The notes below the pieces were generated by a model, which was not told the DNA's origin, made no database searches, and was given only the letters and a program-made list of their open reading frames with translations. Below, piece after piece: positions 46,101 to 51,790 of a DNA stretch of 51,790 bases. A program made the position numbers and the translations under genes. Every line of letters starts with the position of its first letter. Positions within the stretch are counted from its first letter, which is position 1. Origin of the DNA: Mesaphorura yosii (lineage: Eukaryota > Arthropoda > Collembola > Poduromorpha > Tullbergiidae); the NCBI GenBank assembly GCA_009869945.1, contig WIXG01000476.1, positions 1-51,790 on the forward strand, given 5' to 3'.

Positions 46101-49100
46101 ACGTGCCCATTGCATCAAGGAAATCGAACCATGACGACAATTATTCGGGCGGCCAGAAGAGTTATCGGCTGACAAGGATGAGTGAAAGCGGGCGCAACGA
46201 CTGCCACTGCCACTGCACGAACATGAGAAGGCCTGGAAGATGGATGCAGGGCAGTAAATATAAATCATTCGAAACACTTTCACTTTTTCATTTTTCTCAT
46301 GAATCGTGGTTATTATTGCACGAGCCAAGCTCGGGCTGGAGACTTGACACGACTCAACGTGAAGTGCAGTTCGTTTTTCTCAGACGATTCGTCGTCTCGA
46401 CATAAATTCTCATTTCTTCAATGACTTGCCTTTTCATTCACTTGCTTTCTGCTTCGTTTTTGCTTTTGCTGGCAGCAGCAGCGCAGAGTTCACACACGCC
46501 GCAGTTATAATTTACCAGACATTCTGCCGAGTGGCAACATCAAACATTTTTCTTGCACACAGATCAAACGGCGAGGCTTCCTTGAGTGGCGGTTGGCTGG
46601 CTTAAATCGCTCTACACTCCAAAATAAGCACGGGCTCGCTGACCATGCACGCTTTGAGTTTGAGTTTCGAGTGTCTTAAGCCTTTGTGGGCTTTCTCCAC
46701 AAGGCGACGGCTTTCATTACGTTTTACATTGAATTGCATTCACTTTTTCATTTCGTCTCATAAAAAGGATCTACAGCGGGCCGCGCAGGAGGACTCGCTC
46801 CAGCCTTGAGTGTCCGCTGTCACAGTCATAGCCACAGTCATAGTCATAATAATGACATTCTCGGTTTAATATTGCGTCAGGAGGACAGGATGATGGATAC
46901 TTTCACTTTCCTTACCTGGAATGGTCGGACCCAGCAGTCGTACACGAGGCGAACGAGCATGTCCACGTCCGCCTTTCGAGTCATGTACCCAAACGACGCA
47001 CGCACCGCTCCGGTCGGCTTCCCATCAATCAAGTCCCGCATGTCACCGCACACATGGCCAGCCTGAAACAGAAAACACGCTTTTTTAAAATTTGGCTGAG
47101 AATTCTGAAAGTTGGCCAGGGTCAAAATTTCATAATTACGCGCAAATACAAAAAGGGCTGTGCTCGAAATCCGTTTCGTACTACAATTTCCACAATTTCT
47201 CGATTTTAATATGCGAAAGGACGAAATGCGATTTTTCCACATAAGGCCAGGCTCATCCGCAATCCGTTGCTTTTACTCGTTCTCGAACTCAACGATATTC
47301 CGTAATAGTAAAATATTGTGGCTCTTCGCGCACATATTTTATTCATTCTCAATTGAACAAGAAAACGGATTTGGGCATGACTCGGAGTAGAGCAAAAGCT
47401 GGAAAAGAAACTTATTGTGCCTCAAGCCCCGCTCTTCCATTGTGAACGGCATAAGAAAAGAAGTTATTCCGCGTATCATAAAATTAGATTTAGAGAATCA
47501 GACTCGCAAGTCGCATTACGCTTACGCTCCGTTCGCTTCATGGCGCACGAGAGAAAAGAATGTGAAGGCGAATAAATAATGCTCACATACAAAATGAATA
47601 TTTGTTCGCCATTGTCTGTGCAATGCGCGTAGCATTCATGCGTGTAGGGACTCGAGAAGACTTGGCGTGGCAAATTAGGCCTGAAGAGAACAAATGCGAC
47701 AGGCCGTGAATTGACAAAAGATTTGCTAAAAATTAGTCGGCCAGATGAGGATTGCGAACGAGAAGAGTCGACACAATTAAAATCAACTTCGTGCCGTCGA
47801 CAACAACGGTGCTTTTCAAAATGAACACGATCTGCCATTTCCTAGAATTTTATACAAACAGGCTAATATGAAGCTCATAATTGAAATATTCACAATGTCT
47901 CCACCGGAATAGAAACTCGTTCATTCAGGTCTTCAAACTTTGAGGATTTCTATAGTCCACATTTACGCGAACAAGAGTCCAATCTGGCGAGAATCTGATT
48001 AAGAATTTAATTTCCGAGGTGTGCACATTATTCGACTTGTATCACCACTGATTACAGTTATCATCGTGGTGTATCTCGCGCGATCTCTTAAATGGTCGCC
48101 ATTTGGGCGCGTAAGTGTCGACTTTCACCTTCCTGTTTGTAATGCGCGTCTGCAAATAATTTGCGCGTAGCGTGTCATTGGCTTACTTCAAAGTGCCTGA
48201 GTACTTCGTCATGGCTCAGGCCCAAGTGCCGCCTGCATGCGCCTGGGTTACAGAAACACCCGTATCGCAAGTGTACATCATGAAGATAGGCAATCTGCTC
48301 CAGCTGCAAGGGCAAGAAAACAATTTAAGGAATGCCCTTGCAAAACACGATGAATTAGTAAGCAGAAATGGCAAATGACTGGTCCGAACCTCGGAGTAGC
48401 CGATGATGCTTCCGTCATGCCGGAGCAGGTTGAAGGTCACGACGGGTCCCTGTCTGATTCTCGTCTCGTAGTTGGTGTCCGCGTAAATCCGTGCGACAGG
48501 TTGCCCATTCTGGTACTTCATGGACGAGAGCCACTGGTACAAATATCTGCATAAGAATAAGAACAAAGAAAGGAATTTCAGTATTGTGAAGGGAGCTCGT
48601 CTCCATTTCTAAATTTCTATGCCCGGATTTGAATTGAAGAACAAAAGATTTATTCCACTCGCGCATTATTAAGAATAACACTGACTCATCACGAAGGACA
48701 AATAAGTGGAACGGTAAGCAGTGTCGAGGATCAAGCGCGAGAAATGCAGAGTCAGAAAGTACGATATGAGTACAAAGTCGGAGTGCACAGGAAGAATTAT
48801 TGCCGTTGCCACTGCTCCTTTGCTTCCTACTTTCTCCGTGCACATATTCGCTGTTTACTCGTGCAATGAGCAGGCACACGTTGTTGGTTGTTATTTCTCC
48901 TGAGAATCTTCGCTCTGACAAGTCAGAACAAGCAAATTCAGTACGCATTCAGCAGAAGAATAAGAATAAAGCGCAACAAATCATTTCCATTCACGCTCTC
49001 GTGCTCTCGTGCATTGTGAACTGTGAAATTCACGTCGGACCTCGAGTCGGCCAAGATACAGGTCAAGGCGCTCAGTTAAATCAGATTAGCATGCGCTCTA

Positions 49101-51171
49101 ATTTCTTCTTGTGCTTTCTTCTTCAAAATGGAGCATCTGCTCGCTTTCTCACTTCGGTCTTCAGCCTGGTCCCCTGGACTCCCAATTATGGAACGGCAGT
49201 ATTTTAAAGAATCATAAAACACCGCCCTGCGCATACGGGTACGCGGCCGAATGCTCGTAAATTCTTAAATCGTGTTTTATATAGGGAGAAAGCATAAAAT
49301 TCGCTTCTTGAATGGCATCCCCGAATTTATTTGCCGCACCGACTTGAATGCAACAATAAAAATAAACTCGACCGCTCTCAAAGCACAGAAAGGCTGGACA
49401 AAGCAGCGTCCTGTCTCAGAAAGAGATAAAATATGAAAAGAAAATCATAATCATAAATAAGCTCTTTTCTTTTGATGTCGTTCGTAGGCTCTGTTTCATT
49501 CTTCTTCATTTACTGCGAGGCAGCCTCGTGCCGGTTATTTCGTTTCTTTTCTCTTCTACACGCTCGGAGCTCGATTGTGGCGAACTTAATCGAATTATTA
49601 CTTTGTCATTTCGCTGACTCTTGTCGGCCAGGTAAAAGGCAGGCAAGGCAATGGAAAATTCCAGTCGCGATCAGTGAAGCGAAAGAGAAGTCGAGCTACG
49701 TAAATCTGAGAAGACTAGGACAGTTAAGAGTCCTTCTAGAATTGGAACCCAACACCAGTAATTGTGATAATCAGAACAAACCAGTGCTGGACCAAATTAA
49801 CCACGCAGCACAGTAGCAAAAGAAACTTTTCCGGTCGTTTTACGATTGGACTCGATATTTTCAAGACGTTTTTCAAGGAGCCCAGCAGAATCTTATGTAG
49901 AATTCAATTGTGGCCGTGCCGTGGCGAAGTCATGAGCGGACTACAAAGAGCAGACTGTACTACATATATTATTAACTGGCTAGCCTCCATGCTGCGCTAA
50001 TAAATAAATTCAAGACAAGACAACAGCAACAACATTCGGCTTTCTTTTCTTCTCCGCGCACAGTACCGTTCTCCCCTCACTTTTCGTCTCTCATCTTGCC
50101 ATCTTTGCAAGACTTTCTCTAAACGAGGCCCGTAGGCCTGTCTGATCGGAAACCAAACTCCTTTGTCCAAAAACGAATGAGCAAGACCAAGACAAGAACG
50201 AAAGCACATTTTATACCACGTGATCGAAACAACTAAAATTGCAAATGATTAAGCAGTCGTAATTAACGCTTAGGCAGCTGTGCTTAACGATTAAGCAGCC
50301 TTGCTGAACCATTAGCAGCGGCAAACGATGGTTATATGCAGAACGGCGTTCATACTTATACTCCGTCATACACACACACACACACAAGGAATTGCGAATC
50401 TATAAGCACACTGAAACGTGCTAATAAAGCGGGGGCATAAAGCAAGCTAGAAAGAAAGATACAAGTCAAGTCAAATGTGTCGCACAATTAGAATGAGTTT
50501 GTCTGGTTTCCTCTCGACTTTCCAGTAGGAGCGTCACTGATTTGTACGCGTGCACATACAGCGTCTCTTCTTCTTTTCTTTTGTCTTGTCAATGATATTT
50601 CAATTGAATTGCAACATTCACGGTAGACAAGCAGGACAAGACAGTTAGTATCATTAGTATTGCGTCTCTGACTCCGCCGGAGACGGAGAGCGACGCAGAA
50701 ACATGAAAGTCGCCAATTTCCACTCATCCAAGGCGACAGCATCAGCAAGACAGGATAGTCAAAGGAGGAGGGTCGAACAGTAGCTGAAAGCGGAAAGCGA
50801 GATGCTGCAGCTGCTTACTTGGCCAATCGAAATGTTCTGGTTGAAATGGCGTCTAATGAGCGTCCCAATTTAACCATCGTGTCAAGTCCGTGTCTCACGG
50901 CGAGAATTGAAAGGAAAGAAATCGTGCCGTCCTCAAACCTGTGAAAACGCAATAAAGTTCAAATTCAGCCTCCGCTTGCTAGTCGCATTGCTGTTGTGTT
51001 GGATTACGCTGGCGAAAGTGAATATTTGCTGCCCGCCGTACCTTTCATGGAGCTTGGCCCTCTTGACATGGAACATGGCCGCTGGAACGGCGATGTTGAC
51101 GGTCCCGCCGCCAAAGTACCGCTTCTCCAGCACGTGGGCGCTTTTGTTCCGCACGATGAGTGCTCCCAATC
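37183..51171 (-). CDS. molybdenum cofactor sulfurase (MOCOS), 3' twelve exons, N terminus outside window
   Basis: Transfers sulfur to the molybdenum cofactor, activating xanthine dehydrogenase and aldehyde oxidase. Exons in transcript order: 51171-51042, 50938-50819, 48546-48390, 48303-48187, 47062-46916, 45464-45081, 44176-44011, 42244-42159, 42056-41933, 41315-40918, 39136-39026, 37845-37183; all phases close, giving about 866 residues. The NifS-like PLP half starts at LGALIVRNKSAHVLEKRYFG and includes EDGTISFLSI, the persulfide Cys in YGCFCNPGACRRHLGLS, and HVCGDMRDLIDGKPTGAVR. The MOSC half has FLYPIKSCAPFEV, GARGLLYDREWLIMNSSG, CGEEVNSWLS, ISLANQSQFLLL, FQEESWDQVNIGGLPF and GPCMRCATICMNPTTGER. 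The PLP-binding Lys and earlier exons lie right of the window. Oddities: long introns (up to 2.3 kb), an acidic Ser-rich insertion in the 132-codon exon, and about 110 extra Ser-rich C-terminal residues. Confidence 0.95.
42365..42392. repeat. (GCAG)n tetranucleotide microsatellite in a MOCOS intron
   Basis: About six to seven perfect copies of the GGCA/CAGG unit, inside the intron 42245-44010. Confidence 0.85.
50370..50387. repeat. (AC)n microsatellite in a MOCOS intron
   Basis: About nine uninterrupted AC units inside the 2.3 kb intron 48547-50818. Confidence 0.85.
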
Positions 51172-51790
51172 CTGAAATGTAAACAAACATGACAGAATGT
51201 CGTGGATGCGGACATGAAGAGGTTCTCGAATGGCGGACGAATGCATTACGCCCGATGGAAATCATAAAATCTTGGGCCGCGCCGCTTATTGAAATCCTGC
51301 TCAATACTTGAAATATGCACGCTGAAAAATATGAACGCACACTTTAAATATTCTATTATTTGGCTTTCTGTCTATTAAATAAATACTTTCGTGCACGGAA
51401 CGCATTAGAATAGCTTTTATCCTTCGGGCTCTGATATCATCTCCATGCGTGCCCTCAATGTAAATTTCCCATCTCTTCTCGGAACACCGCCACCGAGCGC
51501 GCATGAGGATAATATTTGCAAATTTAATAATACATGCAGATTCGCTACCGCTGCCTGCTCGTGTTCCGTCCGTGTCGCGTTCTGTCGTCTTGTCATCTCG
51601 CGTCGCAATTCCGTAAAACGAATTGCCGTCGTGCACAAATAATCGTCAGTCGTTGTAGGTCTCAATTCCAGAGTAATGGAAGAGAAACTGAGAGATCAGC
51701 AGCTGGATAAGCTGAGCAAGATAATAATGCAGCTATGATACGTTAAAATGTGTGCTCAAATTATGCGTCGTGTCATCATCTTTCTGGCTT
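51172..51790. other. MOCOS intron, continuing beyond the window
   Basis: The exon at 51042-51171 begins with a splice acceptor (phase 1), so this stretch is intron. No upstream exon with the expected PLP-lysine block preceding GLGALIV was found before the right edge. Confidence 0.6.

Larger units (their letters stand above)
37846..50818 (-). other. long MOCOS introns
   Basis: Introns longer than 300 bp lie at 37846-39025, 39137-40917, 41316-41932, 42245-44010, 44177-45080, 45465-46915, 47063-48186 and 48547-50818. They hold many chance frames on both strands, none with a recognisable domain, and no nested gene, RNA gene or transposon could be supported. Purine/pyrimidine-rich GAAAG-type stretches and short CAGG or CA repeats are scattered through them. 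Confidence 0.55.

Overview
This window is nuclear DNA from an arthropod. Every coding unit is built from exons joined by GT-AG introns, and the conserved genes are typical metazoan housekeeping genes. The chemoreceptors point to a springtail (Collembola) or a close non-insect hexapod: three canonical gustatory receptors ending in TYNVVL(I/V)QF, plus divergent seven-membrane receptors carrying an LPCDWD motif near the N terminus. The species assignment is inference; no ribosomal or mitochondrial marker is present.

Left part (1-10.1 kb), accessory and decaying: unassigned sequence with a mariner transposase relic (about 1.97-2.46 kb), a shattered receptor-like pseudogene (about 3.9-5.0 kb), its intact single-exon paralogue (5795-7000), a secreted aldose 1-epimerase (7366-8754), and a minus-strand receptor relic with one in-frame stop and one frameshift (9178-10111).

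Central part (12-24 kb), compact housekeeping block: 3-hydroxyisobutyrate dehydrogenase (+) converges on Lunapark (-). The VPS3/TGFBRAP1-type CORVET subunit (+) converges on CDK5 (-). CDK5 diverges from the SWI/SNF subunit BAP60/SMARCD (+) across about 440 bp. Introns are mostly 50-100 bp, and splice phases closed in every model.

24.4-33.2 kb: a head-to-tail array of three gustatory receptors with the same three-exon structure (the middle exon is 51 codons in all three), then a secreted two-intron protein with possible beta/gamma-crystallin-like motifs, then a nuclear-envelope NEMP-family membrane protein.

Right part (33.2-51.8 kb): a 3.9 kb gap, then the last twelve exons of a molybdenum cofactor sulfurase (MOCOS, minus strand). 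Its N-terminal exons lie beyond the right edge. Unlike every other gene here, most of its introns are long (up to 2.3 kb). The protein carries a large acidic/serine-rich insertion and a serine-rich C-terminal extension.

The genes do not form an operon-like system. The only local functional theme is chemosensation: two unrelated-looking receptor groups, one freshly expanded and one decaying. I found no convincing wholly new system. The best leads are the receptor birth-and-death cluster, the tailed secreted mutarotase, the orphan secreted protein beside the receptors, and the enlarged MOCOS.
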